Positions 19,082-28,339 are shown, counted from the first letter of the stretch. The stretch is 64,000 nucleotides of DNA from Goodfellowiella coeruleoviolacea (GCF_024171785.1 NZ_JAMTCK010000007.1:62001-126000); one strand, 5' to 3'. Notes: generated by a model from the sequence alone, not told the origin. A program made the numbers and translations.

Positions 19082-21648
19082 TGCTGGCGACGATCCTGGC
19101 CGGACTGCGCGCTCGCGCGGCCCGGCTCGTGCTGTCCTCACTGGCGATCGCGCTCGGGGTCGCGTTCGTGACCGGCACGCAGGTGCTCGGCGCCGCCCTG
19201 GACGCCAACGCCCGCGACGGGCTGGCCAGGCACGCGCGCAACGTGGACGCGCGGATCACCGTCGACGCGGCGGAGCCGGGCCAGTCCACCCTGGTCAGCC
19301 CGGAGACGCTGGCCGCGGTGCGGCGGGCGCCCGAGGTGGCCGCCGCGGACGGGCGCGCCTACCGGGAGGTGCCGCTGCTGGACGGCGCCGGCAAGGCGGT
19401 GCCCGCGGTCGCCGTGGCCCTGGAGACCGACCAGCGGCTGCGCACCGCCGACCCCGTGCAGGGCCACCTGCCGACCGGCCCCACCGAGATCGCCATGCAG
19501 GACCGGACCGCGGCCACCCGCGGCCTGACCGTGGGCCAGCAGGTCACCCTGCTGGGCACCGACGACCAGCCGCGCACCTTCACCCTGGTCGGCACCTACC
19601 AGCAGGCGTTGACCCGCAGCTCCCTCTACACCAGCGACCAGGTGCTGCTGCTGCCCGAGGCCCTGGCGGCCTTCGCCGACCAGCCCGGGTTCACCGAGGT
19701 GGTGGCGGTGGCCGCCGCCGGGGTGAGCCAGGAGCAGCTGGTGCGCGCCCTGTCCGCCGTGGCCACCCAGCCCGGCGTCGCGGTGACCACCGGCGCGGCG
19801 TACACCCAGCAGCTGCTGGACACCTTCGGCTCGCAGGCCGGCCAGATCACCTACATCCTCACCGGCTTCGCCCTGGTCGCCCTCGTGGTCGCGGCCCTGG
19901 TCATCTACAACACGTTCACCATCCTGGTGGCCCAGCGCACCAGGGAACTGGCGCTGCTGCGCTGCGTGGGCGCCGACCGCGGCCAGGTGTTCCGCGCCGT
20001 GCTCGCCGAGGCCGTGGCCATGGGGCTCGTCGCCGCGCTGTTCGGTCTCGGCGGCGGGGTGGGCGTGTCCGCGCTGCTCCAGCTGTCGCTGGGGGCCTTC
20101 GGCGGGGCGGCCGTGCCGGCGGTCCGCACCCCGGTGTCGCTGACCACGGTGCTGACCGCGCTCGGCGTCGGCGTGCTGGTCACCGTGCTGGCCGCGGTGC
20201 TGCCGGCCCGCCGGGCCACCCGGGTGCCACCGGTCGCGGCCATGCGTGGCCAGCCCGACAGCAGCGGCGAGGTCGCCAGGACCAGCGGCTGGCGGGTGGC
20301 CGCCGCGCTGCTGCTCGCCCTGGCCGGGGCCGGCGCGCTGGTGCTCGGCGGCCGGATCAACAACGAGACGAGCATCACCGTCACCGGGGCCGGCACCATG
20401 CTGGTGCTCTGCGCCGCGGTCACCCTGGGCCCGCTGCTGGTCGGCCCGGTCAACCGGGTGCTCGGCGCCCTGCCCGCGCTGCTGCTGGGCGTCCCGGCGA
20501 AGCTGGCCGCAGCCAACGCCGGCCGCAACCCCAGGCGGACCGCGGCGACCATGGCGGCCCTGATGATCGGCGTCACCGTGGTCAGCATGGTGAACGTGGT
20601 CGCGACCAGCGCCAAGGCCACCGTGGACGCCGAGATCGACCAGCAGCTGCCCGCCGACTACACGATCACCTCCAGCCTCTACGACCGCGCCCTGCCCACC
20701 GCGCTCGCCGACCAGCTGGCCGCACTGGACGAGGTGGCCACGGCCGCGCCGACCAGGACGGGCGACATCCGGGTCGACGGTGCGGCCGAGAACGCGGCCG
20801 GGCACCTGTGGCTGATGGGCGTCGGCGACGGCGTGATCGGCACCCTGGTGCGCCCGGAGACCGCGACGGGCCAGCTCGGCTCGCTCGGGCCGGACGAGCT
20901 GGCCATCTCCGAGCAGGCGGCCAAGCGGACCGGCCTGGCCGTGGGCAGCACCGTCCCGGCGGTGGCCGTGTCCACCGAGTCCCAGGGCGACGGCCCGCGC
21001 CGGGACCTGCGCGTGGTCGCCGTCTACCGGGACGCCAGCGGCCTGGGCGACGCCCTGGTGGGCATGGACACGTTCACCGGACTGCACCCCGAGCAGACCG
21101 GCTACGACTCGATCATGGTCAAGCTCGCCGACGGGGTGAGCCCGCAGGCGGGCCGGGCCGCGGTGGAGCGGGTCACCGCGGCCACCCCGATCGCCCGGAT
21201 CGACAGCGCCGCCGAGACCAAGGCGGAGCTGGGCGGCCAGCTCGACCAGCTCCTGGCCTTCGTCTGGGCACTGGTGGGCCTGGCCGTGGTGATCGCGCTG
21301 TTCGGCATCACCAACACGCTCACCCTGTCGGTGCTGGAGCGCACCAGGGAGTCGGCGCTGCTGCGGGCACTCGGCCTGACCAGGGGACAGCTGCGGCTGA
21401 TGCTGGTGGTCGAGGCGGTCCTGATGGCGCTGATGGGCTCGGTGCTGGGGCTGGTGCTGGGCATCGGCTGCGGCTGGGTGATGACCGAGAGCCTCAGCAG
21501 CGCCCAGACCCAGATGCTGTTCACCGTGCCCTACGGCCAGACCGGCGTGCTGCTGCTCGGCGCGGTGGTCGCGGCCGTGCTGTCCTCGGCCCTGCCGGCG
21601 CGCCGGGCCGCCCGGTCCTCGGTGGTCGCGGCGATGGCCACGGCCTGA
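19081..21648 (+). CDS. ABC transporter permease with two FtsX domains
   Basis: Predicted 855 residues. N-terminal membrane segment (LVLSSLAIALGVAFVTGTQVL), a periplasm-side domain, an FtsX membrane module (about residues 255-380), a second anchor and outer domain, and a second FtsX module at the C-terminus (about 725-850, ending in ...LPARRAARSSVVAAMATA). This is the duplicated layout common for actinobacterial MacB-like permeases that pair with one ATPase. Overlaps the ATPase gene by one base, so the pair is translationally coupled. Function as an exporter or mechanotransmitter is inferred from family. Confidence 0.92.
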   Translation: MLATILAGLRARAARLVLSSLAIALGVAFVTGTQVLGAALDANARDGLARHARNVDARITVDAAEPGQSTLVSPETLAAVRRAPEVAAADGRAYREVPLLDGAGKAVPAVAVALETDQRLRTADPVQGHLPTGPTEIAMQDRTAATRGLTVGQQVTLLGTDDQPRTFTLVGTYQQALTRSSLYTSDQVLLLPEALAAFADQPGFTEVVAVAAAGVSQEQLVRALSAVATQPGVAVTTGAAYTQQLLDTFGSQAGQITYILTGFALVALVVAALVIYNTFTILVAQRTRELALLRCVGADRGQVFRAVLAEAVAMGLVAALFGLGGGVGVSALLQLSLGAFGGAAVPAVRTPVSLTTVLTALGVGVLVTVLAAVLPARRATRVPPVAAMRGQPDSSGEVARTSGWRVAAALLLALAGAGALVLGGRINNETSITVTGAGTMLVLCAAVTLGPLLVGPVNRVLGALPALLLGVPAKLAAANAGRNPRRTAATMAALMIGVTVVSMVNVVATSAKATVDAEIDQQLPADYTITSSLYDRALPTALADQLAALDEVATAAPTRTGDIRVDGAAENAAGHLWLMGVGDGVIGTLVRPETATGQLGSLGPDELAISEQAAKRTGLAVGSTVPAVAVSTESQGDGPRRDLRVVAVYRDASGLGDALVGMDTFTGLHPEQTGYDSIMVKLADGVSPQAGRAAVERVTAATPIARIDSAAETKAELGGQLDQLLAFVWALVGLAVVIALFGITNTLTLSVLERTRESALLRALGLTRGQLRLMLVVEAVLMALMGSVLGLVLGIGCGWVMTESLSSAQTQMLFTVPYGQTGVLLLGAVVAAVLSSALPARRAARSSVVAAMATA

Positions 21649-21777
21649 CCGCACCCGCCGGCCGCGCGCCCGCCGGCCGGCACCGGGGCCGGGTCGAGCC
21701 GCGCCGAACGGCTGACGCCTGACCAGGTGACCTTTCCTGCCGCAAACGTCATGGTCGGCGCGGGACCGCATCTACCA

Positions 21778-21822
21778 GGTGCGCCGGTTGGCCCGAGCGA
21801 GGGCCGGGCCAACCGGCGCACC
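21778..21822. terminator. Bidirectional terminator between ABC permease and LacI genes
   Basis: Perfect 16-bp arms, GGTGCGCCGGTTGGCC (21778-21793) and its complement (21807-21822), with a 13-nt loop. It lies in the gap between two convergent genes. Confidence 0.8.
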
Positions 21823-21857
21823 GCCGGGCCCGATCCGGTCGGCGCCGGCGCCCCGAG

Positions 21858-21921
21858 CCCGGCGCCCAGTGCCCGGCGTCCAGTGCCCGGCGCCCACTGC
21901 CCCGGCGTCCAGTGCCCAGTG
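21858..21921. repeat. 14-bp tandem repeat downstream of the LacI gene
   Basis: Four units of CCCGGCGYCCAGTG (21858, 21872, 21886 with one mismatch, 21901) and a half unit to 21921. One extra C separates units three and four. It lies 47 nt past the stop of the LacI-family gene (minus strand), on the far side from the terminator hairpin. Confidence 0.75.
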
Positions 21922-21968
21922 CCCGGCCCCGGCCAGCCGGCCAGGGCCCCCCGGGTCAGGCCCTCGGG

Positions 21969-23000
21969 TCAGGCCGAGGCCCGCCGCACCAGCGTCACCG
22001 GCAGCACCTCCCGACGCGGCCGCACCTGGTCACCCCGCACCAGCCGCATCAGGTGGTCGACCATGCGCCGCACCTGCTCGGCCGCGTCCTGGCGCACCGT
22101 GGTCAGCGGCGGATCGGTGGTCGGCGCGATCAGCGGGTGGTCGTCGAAGCCGACCACGGCCACGTCCTCGGGCACCCGGCGGCCGGCCCGGCGCAGCGCG
22201 GCCAGCGCGCCCACCGCCATCAGGTCGTTGGCCACGAACACCCCGTCCAGGTCGGGCACCCGGGCCAGCAGCGCCCGCATGGCCCGCTCCCCGCCCTCCC
22301 GGGTGAACTCGCCGTTCTCGGTCAGCAGCGCGGTGCTGGCCGCGTCCGCGTCGACCGCCTCCCGCCAACCAGCCAGCCGGTCGATCGCGGCCAACTGGTC
22401 GGCCGGTCCGGTGATGCTGGCCACCCGGCGGCGGCCCAGCCCGAGCAGGTGCCTGGTGGCGGCCAGGCCACCACCGTGGTTGTCGTTGTCGACCAGGTGC
22501 AGCCCGCGCAGCTGGCCCCACGGCCGGCCGGCGAACACCACCGGCAGCGGCAGCCGCCGCACCACCGAGGGCAGCGCGTCGTCCTTGTGCGGGGCGAACG
22601 CCAACGCGCCGTCGACGTGCCCGCCGGACAGGAACCGCCGCGCCCGCACCTGGTCCTCGGGCGAGCTGACCAGCAGCAGCACCATCTGGGCGTCGATCTC
22701 GGCCAGCGCCCGCGCCGCCGTCCTGATCACCCGGGCGAAGTGCGGGTCGTCGAAGATCCGCGGCTCGGGCTCGGACACCACCACCGCGACCGCGTCGGTG
22801 CGCCGGGTGACCAGCGTGCGGGCCGCCTGGTTGGGCTGGTAGCGCAGCTCGCGGACGGCGGCCTCGACCGCGTCCCTGGCCTCCTCGCTGACCCTGGGCG
22901 AGCCGTTGAGCACCCGGGACGCCGTGGCCCTGGAGACACCGGCCCTGGCCGCCACGTCCTCCAGCGTGGGCCGGTGGCCGGACTGCGTCGGGTCAGCCAC
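21969..23000 (-). CDS. LacI-family transcriptional regulator
   Basis: Predicted 343 residues, the family norm. The N-terminal helix-turn-helix and hinge helix are clear (PTLEDVAARAGVSRATASRVLNG, then RYQPNQAARTL). The periplasmic-binding-like effector domain follows (about 65-340). Such regulators usually repress sugar or nucleoside uptake genes. GTG at 23000 is preferred over the ATG at 23051 because GAGGAG lies 9 nt upstream and the DNA-binding domain is then at the N-terminus. Divergent from a secreted M14 peptidase; no sugar operon is nearby, so its targets are unclear. A short GTCGCGAC palindrome at 23085-23092 in the 325-nt divergent gap could be an autoregulatory operator. Confidence 0.9.
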   Translation of the reverse strand: MADPTQSGHRPTLEDVAARAGVSRATASRVLNGSPRVSEEARDAVEAAVRELRYQPNQAARTLVTRRTDAVAVVVSEPEPRIFDDPHFARVIRTAARALAEIDAQMVLLLVSSPEDQVRARRFLSGGHVDGALAFAPHKDDALPSVVRRLPLPVVFAGRPWGQLRGLHLVDNDNHGGGLAATRHLLGLGRRRVASITGPADQLAAIDRLAGWREAVDADAASTALLTENGEFTREGGERAMRALLARVPDLDGVFVANDLMAVGALAALRRAGRRVPEDVAVVGFDDHPLIAPTTDPPLTTVRQDAAEQVRRMVDHLMRLVRGDQVRPRREVLPVTLVRRASA

Positions 23001-23084
23001 GGGCAACCACTCCTCGACCTCGCCGAACGGGACACCGTCGTCAGTGGACATCCTCGCGCACGGGTGGTGTCGTGGCTGGACGTT

Positions 23085-23092
23085 GTCGCGAC
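23085..23092. promoter_or_regulatory. Possible LacI-type operator core
   Basis: GTCGCGAC is a perfect palindrome with a central CG, as in many LacI-family operators. It lies 85 nt upstream of the LacI-family start, in the divergent gap (23001-23325). Partial symmetry extends outward (CTGG...CCAG). Otherwise the gap shows no clear promoter. Confidence 0.25.
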
Positions 23093-23325
23093 GGCGACCG
23101 GCCAGTCTAGGCAATCCCCCAACCACGGGCCGACAACAGGCCCCACCCGGCCGGCGGTGGTCCACGGCCCGCGCGCCGGCACCCCGAGGCCACGGCGCCG
23201 CCCCGGCCGCGTCACCGGCTCGGACCAGCCGATTGTGTGGCCGGACGCCAGCCCTTTGGGTGGTGCCAGCGGCCTGATGACCTCGGCACACTGGATCTCC
23301 GACCGTCGACGTCGGGGGAGTGGTG

Positions 23326-24858
23326 ATGGCGATGGTGATGGCGATGAGGCCCCGTACCCTGCTCAGGATCTTCCTGGTGGTGACCGCCCTGCTGTTGCCG
23401 AGCAGCCTGGTGGGCGTGGCCACCGCCACGACAACAGGCCCGGCCGACCCGGCGGAGGCCGCCCCGACCACCCCGTCCGCCCGCCTCGGCGCCGCCGCCA
23501 GCCCGGGCGCGGCCCACCGCGGCCTGACCGGCCCCGCCCTGCTCGGTGCCGCCGGCCCGGTGGTGTGGCACGTCCCGATCACCGCGCCCGGCCAGGTCAG
23601 GGACCTGGAGCGAGCCGGCTTCGACGTGGCGCGGTCCACCGACGACAACGCCCTGGTGATCGGTGATCTCGGGGTGGCCGGCCGGCTGCGCGCGCTGGGC
23701 TACCGACCGACCGGGTTCGGCGATCTCTACCGGGAACCGGCCACCCCCCGGCGGTCCGCCGCCGCCGGCACCTACTACGGCGGCTACCACACGGTGGCCG
23801 CGCACGAGCAGCACCTGGACGACGTCGCCCGCGAACACCCCGACCTGGCGACCGTGCACGACATCGGCGACTCGTGGCTGCGCACCAGGGGCTGGGGCGG
23901 GCACGACATCAAGGCCGTGTGCCTGACCAGGAAGGAACAGGGCGACTGCGCGCGCACCCCGGACGCGGCCAAGCCCAGGTTCACGCTGGTGGCGCAGGTG
24001 CACGCCAGGGAGATCAGCACCGGCGAGCTGGCCTGGCGGTGGATCGACCACCTGGTCGGCGGCTACGGGACGGACACCGAGGTCACCGACCTGCTGGACA
24101 GCACCGAGGTCTGGGTGGTGCCGATCGCCAACCCCGACGGGGTGGACGTGGTGGTCTCCGGCGGCAACCACCCCAGGATGCAGCGCAAGAACCTGGACTC
24201 GGACAACGGCACCTGCCCGGCCAGCAACGTCGGCATCGACCTGAACCGCAACTCCAGCTACAAGTGGGGCGGTGCGGGCGGTGAGCCGTGCGCCGAGTCC
24301 TACCAGGGGCCCGAACCCCGCTCCGAACCCGAGACCGTCGCCCTGGAGAACCTGTTCACCTCGATCTACCCCAGACAGCGCGGCACCGACGACAGCGACC
24401 CAGCACCGGCCGGCGCCCGCGGTGTCATGCTCACCCTGCACAGCTTCGGCGACTACATCATCCTGCCGTGGGGCTGGACCGACCTGACCGCGCCAAACGA
24501 CGCGCAGCTGCGCGCGCTGGGTGAGCGCATGGCCGCGCACAACGGCTACACCGTGGGCACGAACGCGGAGACGGTCGGCTACGAGACACCCGGCACCACC
24601 GACGACTTCACCTACGGCGTGCTCGGCGTGGCCAGCGCGACCTTCGAGATCGGCTCGGCCTGGGGCGAGTGCGGCGGGTTCTTCCCCCGGTACTCCTGTG
24701 TGGACAGCGAGTTCTGGCCGGAGAACCGGGGCGCGTTCATGGTGGCCGCCCAGGCGGCCGCGGCGCCCTACGCGCTCGACCGGTCCCACCCCGCGGCCGG
24801 CACCCGGTCGGCGGGCGGGAGCGGTGACGACCCGGCGGTGACCCGTGCGGCGGGCTGA
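23326..24858 (+). CDS. Secreted M14-family zinc carboxypeptidase
   Basis: Predicted 510 residues with signal peptide (AMRPRTLLRIFLVVTALLLPSSLVGVATA), an N-terminal region of about 120 residues, and a peptidase M14 domain. Zinc ligands are H226-x-x-E229 (HARE) and H372 (TLHSFGD); E441 in SATFEIG is the expected general base. It should trim C-terminal residues from peptides outside the cell. Starts: several in-frame ATG/GTG codons stand in a GATGGC/GATGGT run; ATG at 23326 is 5 nt past GGGGGAG. The C-terminal about 25 residues are low complexity. Divergent from the LacI gene, and convergent with the next membrane gene 32 nt away. Confidence 0.92.
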   Translation: MAMVMAMRPRTLLRIFLVVTALLLPSSLVGVATATTTGPADPAEAAPTTPSARLGAAASPGAAHRGLTGPALLGAAGPVVWHVPITAPGQVRDLERAGFDVARSTDDNALVIGDLGVAGRLRALGYRPTGFGDLYREPATPRRSAAAGTYYGGYHTVAAHEQHLDDVAREHPDLATVHDIGDSWLRTRGWGGHDIKAVCLTRKEQGDCARTPDAAKPRFTLVAQVHAREISTGELAWRWIDHLVGGYGTDTEVTDLLDSTEVWVVPIANPDGVDVVVSGGNHPRMQRKNLDSDNGTCPASNVGIDLNRNSSYKWGGAGGEPCAESYQGPEPRSEPETVALENLFTSIYPRQRGTDDSDPAPAGARGVMLTLHSFGDYIILPWGWTDLTAPNDAQLRALGERMAAHNGYTVGTNAETVGYETPGTTDDFTYGVLGVASATFEIGSAWGECGGFFPRYSCVDSEFWPENRGAFMVAAQAAAAPYALDRSHPAAGTRSAGGSGDDPAVTRAAG

Positions 24859-24890
24859 CCGGGCGCGTCCAGCGGAGCGCGGCCCCGGGA

Positions 24891-25358
24891 TCAGTCGTCG
24901 CCGTCGTCCGCTCCTGTCCGGCCGCGCACCACGGCGAGTTCCCGCTGCACCGCGACCAGGCGACGCTCTATGCGACCCAGGTGGTCGTCGGCAGCGGCTT
25001 TGGCTGCCACGCGGGCCAACACCAGGCTGGCACCGGACAGGCTGGCCACGATCACCGCGCCGGTCAGGTGCCAGGTGGGTGCCTGCGGCGCACAGGTGAA
25101 AACGTCGGTGAACCGGTCTGACGAGCAGGTGACAAAGGGGATGCCGGCTAATGCGATGCTGGCCGCCGCCACACCTCCGAGCAGTGCCATCCCGAAGGTC
25201 CGCATCAGTGCGAACGAGGCGTTGGCGACCCCGACCGCGGCAATGAGAAACAGCAGTGGCACTGGTTGAGGAAACGGCCCGAGCGCGGCGCACCCCACCA
25301 TGAGGGCACCGACGACCGCCTGACCGATGGCGGTGTCCCGCGAAGTACGTGTGGACAC
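24891..25358 (-). CDS. Small multi-pass membrane protein (155 aa), unknown function
   Basis: Not recognised. Three to four hydrophobic segments (AIGQAVVGALMVGCAALG; VPLLFLIAAVGVANASFALM; MALLGGVAAASIALAGI; WHLTGAVIVASLSGASLVLARV). Two cysteines (VTCSSD and FTCAP) lie in the loop between the last two. A cytosolic helical tail (HLGRIERRLVAVQRELAVVRG) may form a coiled coil. GTG at 25358 follows TAAGGT by about 10 nt. Shares a 134-nt divergent gap with the AraC-type gene. Confidence 0.65.
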   Translation of the reverse strand: MSTRTSRDTAIGQAVVGALMVGCAALGPFPQPVPLLFLIAAVGVANASFALMRTFGMALLGGVAAASIALAGIPFVTCSSDRFTDVFTCAPQAPTWHLTGAVIVASLSGASLVLARVAAKAAADDHLGRIERRLVAVQRELAVVRGRTGADDGDD

Positions 25359-25492
25359 GATGTCGGACCTTAACCGCCGGCGAAATCGGTGGGCCCGCCA
25401 CGTTCGCTTTTTCCGCTTGCGAGACTGATTTCGTTCGCCGCGCGCTCGCGCGGTGGGCGTCGGCTTCGGTGACGGGCGGTCAGGGCGGGAAC

Positions 25493-26569
25493 ATGTGCAC
25501 CCGAACAATTGCGATCCACTACGTGCGTGCCGCGTTGCGGGGCGCACGGCGGACCGGCCGGGACACCTCGGCGGTGCTGGCCGACGCGGGCATCGCCGCC
25601 GCGCTGCTGCGCGACGACCGCGCCAGGGTCACCGTGGACCAGTACACCGCGCTGATCCAGGCGTTGTGGGACCTGCTCGACGACGAGTTCATGGGCTTCG
25701 GCGCCCGGCGCAGCAAACGCGGCACGTTCCCGATGATGTGTCTGCTCGTGGTGCACTGCCCCGATCTGGCCGCGGCACTGCGGCGGGGCTGGGCCTTCTA
25801 CGATCTGTTCGACGGCGCGCCCCGGGCGTGCCTGCGCGAGTCGGGTCGGGGAAGCGTCCGGTTCGAATTGGACACCTCCGGATTCGACGATCCGGATCAT
25901 TTCCTCACCGAGTCGTTACTGCTGTTGTGGCACAGGTTTGCCAGCTGGCTGATCGGCCGGCGGATCCCGTTGCGGTATGTCGACCTCGGCTACCCCGAGC
26001 CGGCGCACGGCGCCGAGTACCACCTGATGTTCGGCTGCCCGCTGCGCTTCCGCCAGCCCGGCACCGCGCTGGGCATCGACGCCAGGTTCCTGGCCATGCC
26101 GGTGGTGCAGGACGAACTCACCCTGCGCCGGTACCTGCGTCGCTCCCCGGCGGACCTGCTGTCCCGCCGCGACTACGGCGTCGACCTGGCCAGCCAGGTG
26201 CGGCGCATCCTGGCCGCCGGCCTGGCCCGCGGCCCCGCGGCCCGGCCGGTGCGGGACAGCGGGTCGGACGGCGACCAGCGCCGGCTGCCCTCGGCCGAGG
26301 AGGTGGCCGCCCGGCTGGGGATGAGTGCGCCCACCCTGCGCCGCCGGCTGCTGCACGACGGCATGTCGTTCCGGGCGGTGCGCGAACAGCTGCTCCGCGA
26401 CGAGGCCGTGGCCAGCCTGGTCAGCGGCCGCGAGTCGGTCGAGCAGTTGGCCCTGCGCCTGGGTTTCTCCGAGGCCAGCGCCTTCCACCGGGCGTTCCGC
26501 CGCTGGACCGGCAACAGCCCCGGCGCCTACCGGGCCGGCGGACACCCCAGCACACAGCGACCCGGGTGA
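25493..26569 (+). CDS. AraC-family regulator with arabinose-binding-like N-terminal domain
   Basis: Predicted 358 residues. The N-terminal two thirds resemble the effector domain of the OruR/ArgR-like AraC subgroup (GFGARRSKRGTFPMMCLLVVHCPDLAAALRRG..., then LMFGCPLRFRQPGTALGID). The C-terminal helix-turn-helix pair is complete (EEVAARLGMSAPTLRRRLLHDGMSFRAVREQLLRDEA and LALRLGFSEASAFHRAFRRWTG). ATG at 25493 follows GGCGGGA. Codon 142 (25916-25918) is TTA, the rare leucine codon read by the bldA tRNA in related actinomycetes, and the surrounding 70 bases are lower in GC than the rest of the gene. It may control the adjacent convergent amidohydrolase gene, 16 nt away. Confidence 0.9.
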   Translation: MCTRTIAIHYVRAALRGARRTGRDTSAVLADAGIAAALLRDDRARVTVDQYTALIQALWDLLDDEFMGFGARRSKRGTFPMMCLLVVHCPDLAAALRRGWAFYDLFDGAPRACLRESGRGSVRFELDTSGFDDPDHFLTESLLLLWHRFASWLIGRRIPLRYVDLGYPEPAHGAEYHLMFGCPLRFRQPGTALGIDARFLAMPVVQDELTLRRYLRRSPADLLSRRDYGVDLASQVRRILAAGLARGPAARPVRDSGSDGDQRRLPSAEEVAARLGMSAPTLRRRLLHDGMSFRAVREQLLRDEAVASLVSGRESVEQLALRLGFSEASAFHRAFRRWTGNSPGAYRAGGHPSTQRPG

Positions 26570-26585
26570 CCGGTGTCCACCCCGC

Positions 26586-27632
26586 TCATCGGATGACCTG
26601 TCCGCGCAGGATGATCCGTACCGGGTCGCGCAGGACGGTCGGGTCCGCCAACGGGTCGGCGTCGTAGGCGACGACGTCCGCGGGCGCTCCGTCGACCAGA
26701 CCGGGCAGGCCGAGCCAGGACCGGGCGGTCCAGGACGCCGCGCCCACCGCGGCCTCGACGGGCAGCCCGGCGCGCAGCAGCCACTCGATCTCGCCGACCA
26801 CCCGGCCGCACGGCTTGCTGTCGGTGCCCGCCAGGACCGTGACACCGGCCTCGTGGGCGGCGCGGGCGGTCGCGAACAGCCCGTCCCAGCCGCTGCGCAG
26901 CCACTCCGCGTAACGCTCCGGCGTCGCTGGCGTGATCTTGTCGAGGTTCTGGGCGAACGCGCTGAACGTCGGCACCAGCGCGGTGCCCTGCGCCGCCATC
27001 CGCGGCAGCAGCGCGTGGTCGAGGTGCAGCCCGTGTTCGATGCTGTCCGCGCCGGCGAGCACGGCGTTCCGGCCGCCTTCGGTGGTCTGGGTGTGCACGG
27101 CGACCCGGCCGCCGATGGCGTGCACCGCGGCCACGGCATCGGTCAGTGCGTCCAGCGGCACGGCAGGCACACCCGGCAGCCAGTCCCCGATGATCTTGCA
27201 CCAGCCGGCGGACGCACGTGCCTCCGCAACCGCCGCGGTCGCCAGTTCCGCTTCGGTGACGTCCCGGCCGAAACCGGGGAAGAACCTGCCCGGCGTCGCC
27301 AACCACCGGCCGCCAGGCACCAGCCGGGGCAGGTCGACGTCGTCGTGCACCCGGGTGGAGTCGCGCTCGGCCGAGCCGGGAGTGCGCACCAGGAGCACGC
27401 CCGCGTCCCGGTGCTGGAGCAGCTGCCGGCGGAACAACGCCAGGTCGAACGGATCGCCTGGTGTCTCGAAACCGGGGTGGGTGTGCACATCGACCAGACC
27501 GGGCAGCAACCACACCCCGTCAGCCACGATCTCGCCGTCGGCCCGCGCGTCGAGCCGCAGCCGGTCCCCCTCGACCCACAGGGTGCGTTCCACGCGATCC
27601 GGCAACACGATCCCGCGAAGCCCCAACGCCAT
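26586..27632 (-). CDS. Amidohydrolase-family metallohydrolase (348 aa)
   Basis: Imidazolonepropionase/prolidase-like member of the amidohydrolase superfamily. Metal-binding motif DVHTHPGFE near the N-terminus; later histidines in VAVHTQT and IEHGLHLDH; the final aspartate in LAGTDSK. A small beta-sandwich from both ends (GIVLPDRVERTLWVEGDRL... and ADVVAYDADPLADPTVLRDPVRIILRGQVIR) completes the fold. Likely cleaves a C-N bond in a cyclic amide or dipeptide; substrate unknown. ATG at 27632 is preceded by GGGATGGGG; an in-frame ATG at 27644 is possible. Stands alone beside a 700-nt non-coding stretch. Confidence 0.85.
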   Translation of the reverse strand: MALGLRGIVLPDRVERTLWVEGDRLRLDARADGEIVADGVWLLPGLVDVHTHPGFETPGDPFDLALFRRQLLQHRDAGVLLVRTPGSAERDSTRVHDDVDLPRLVPGGRWLATPGRFFPGFGRDVTEAELATAAVAEARASAGWCKIIGDWLPGVPAVPLDALTDAVAAVHAIGGRVAVHTQTTEGGRNAVLAGADSIEHGLHLDHALLPRMAAQGTALVPTFSAFAQNLDKITPATPERYAEWLRSGWDGLFATARAAHEAGVTVLAGTDSKPCGRVVGEIEWLLRAGLPVEAAVGAASWTARSWLGLPGLVDGAPADVVAYDADPLADPTVLRDPVRIILRGQVIR

Positions 27633-27840
27633 TCGCCACCCCATCCCTCGCGGACGGCGGGATCGCTGGCACATCCGGCGGCCGACCGGGACGGCCGCGA
27701 AGCTGGCCGAGCCGACGCGCGGAAGACCACGAACCCGTTGACAGCAACCAGTTTCCGGCCATCCCCCACCCTTCCCGGGGGGCTGCCCCAGCGCCAGCCT
27801 AGCCGCGTGCCCGGGGTGGGAACAGCACCGCGGCGAGAGC

Positions 27841-27891
27841 TGTGGACAACCCCGATTCCGGGCACCTTTCGCGGTGGCCGGTTGTGCACAA
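27841..27891. other. Pair of DnaA-box-like 9-mers
   Basis: TGTGGACAA at 27841-27849 is the exact complement of TTGTCCACA, the actinobacterial DnaA box as I recall it. TTGTGCACA at 27882-27890, part of the palindrome TTGTGCACAA, differs by one base. They sit 33 nt apart in a non-coding stretch (27633-28339). Too few boxes for a replication origin. Confidence 0.35.
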
Positions 27892-28065
27892 CTCCGGGCG
27901 GTGCCTTGACAAGCCGCCACTTGATCAACCGGTGCGGCGACGAACCGGTGCCTGACAAACCAGTGCTGGGTTTTGCCAACCGAGGCTGGCCGTGCCGCGC
28001 GGGACCTGCGCTGACTCGAAGCTCCTACGTTCGTCACGGTGATGCGGGGCACGCGCCGCCGTGGC

Positions 28066-28100
28066 GACGAGTGACGAGTGACGAGTGACGAGTGACGAGT
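28066..28100. repeat. GACGAGT heptanucleotide repeat, five perfect copies
   Basis: GACGAGT is repeated five times without interruption in the 707-nt non-coding stretch 27633-28339. A 7-bp unit would shift a reading frame with each gain or loss, but no gene is recognised across it. The rest of the stretch contains no gene I can support; a terminator for the fad operon closes it. Confidence 0.9.
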
Positions 28101-28284
28101 GGAATGAACCAGCCTGTCCGGAATTTCGGTAGGTGCTGGTCCATCGAAGGTCGGCGTGTCGCGGTGACGCGGGCTTTCTCCGTGATTCTCGGGCAGAACC
28201 GTTGTTTGACCTGCCCCAGCCAGCCAGCCGTGCCGCGCTGTCGGGCCAGCGGTGGTAGGGCGCCGGCCACTCGGGGCGGGCCCA

Positions 28285-28325
28285 GGTGCGGCGCCGACAG
28301 GAGACGGGTCCGTCGGCGCCGCACC
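28285..28325 (-). terminator. Terminator of the fad operon
   Basis: Perfect 14-bp arms, GGTGCGGCGCCGAC (28285-28298) and complement (28312-28325), 13-nt loop, 14 nt past the last gene of the leftward operon. Confidence 0.8.
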
Positions 28326-28339
28326 CGCACAACAGCGGT

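Noticed and set aside
21858-21921. CRISPR-like array
   Set aside because: The units are 14 bp and contiguous, without unique spacers, and no cas gene is present; the same holds for the other tandem arrays.
27520-27762. 80-codon minus-strand frame with a purine-rich stretch before its ATG
   Set aside because: It overlaps the start of the amidohydrolase gene in another frame and has Arg/Gly shadow composition.
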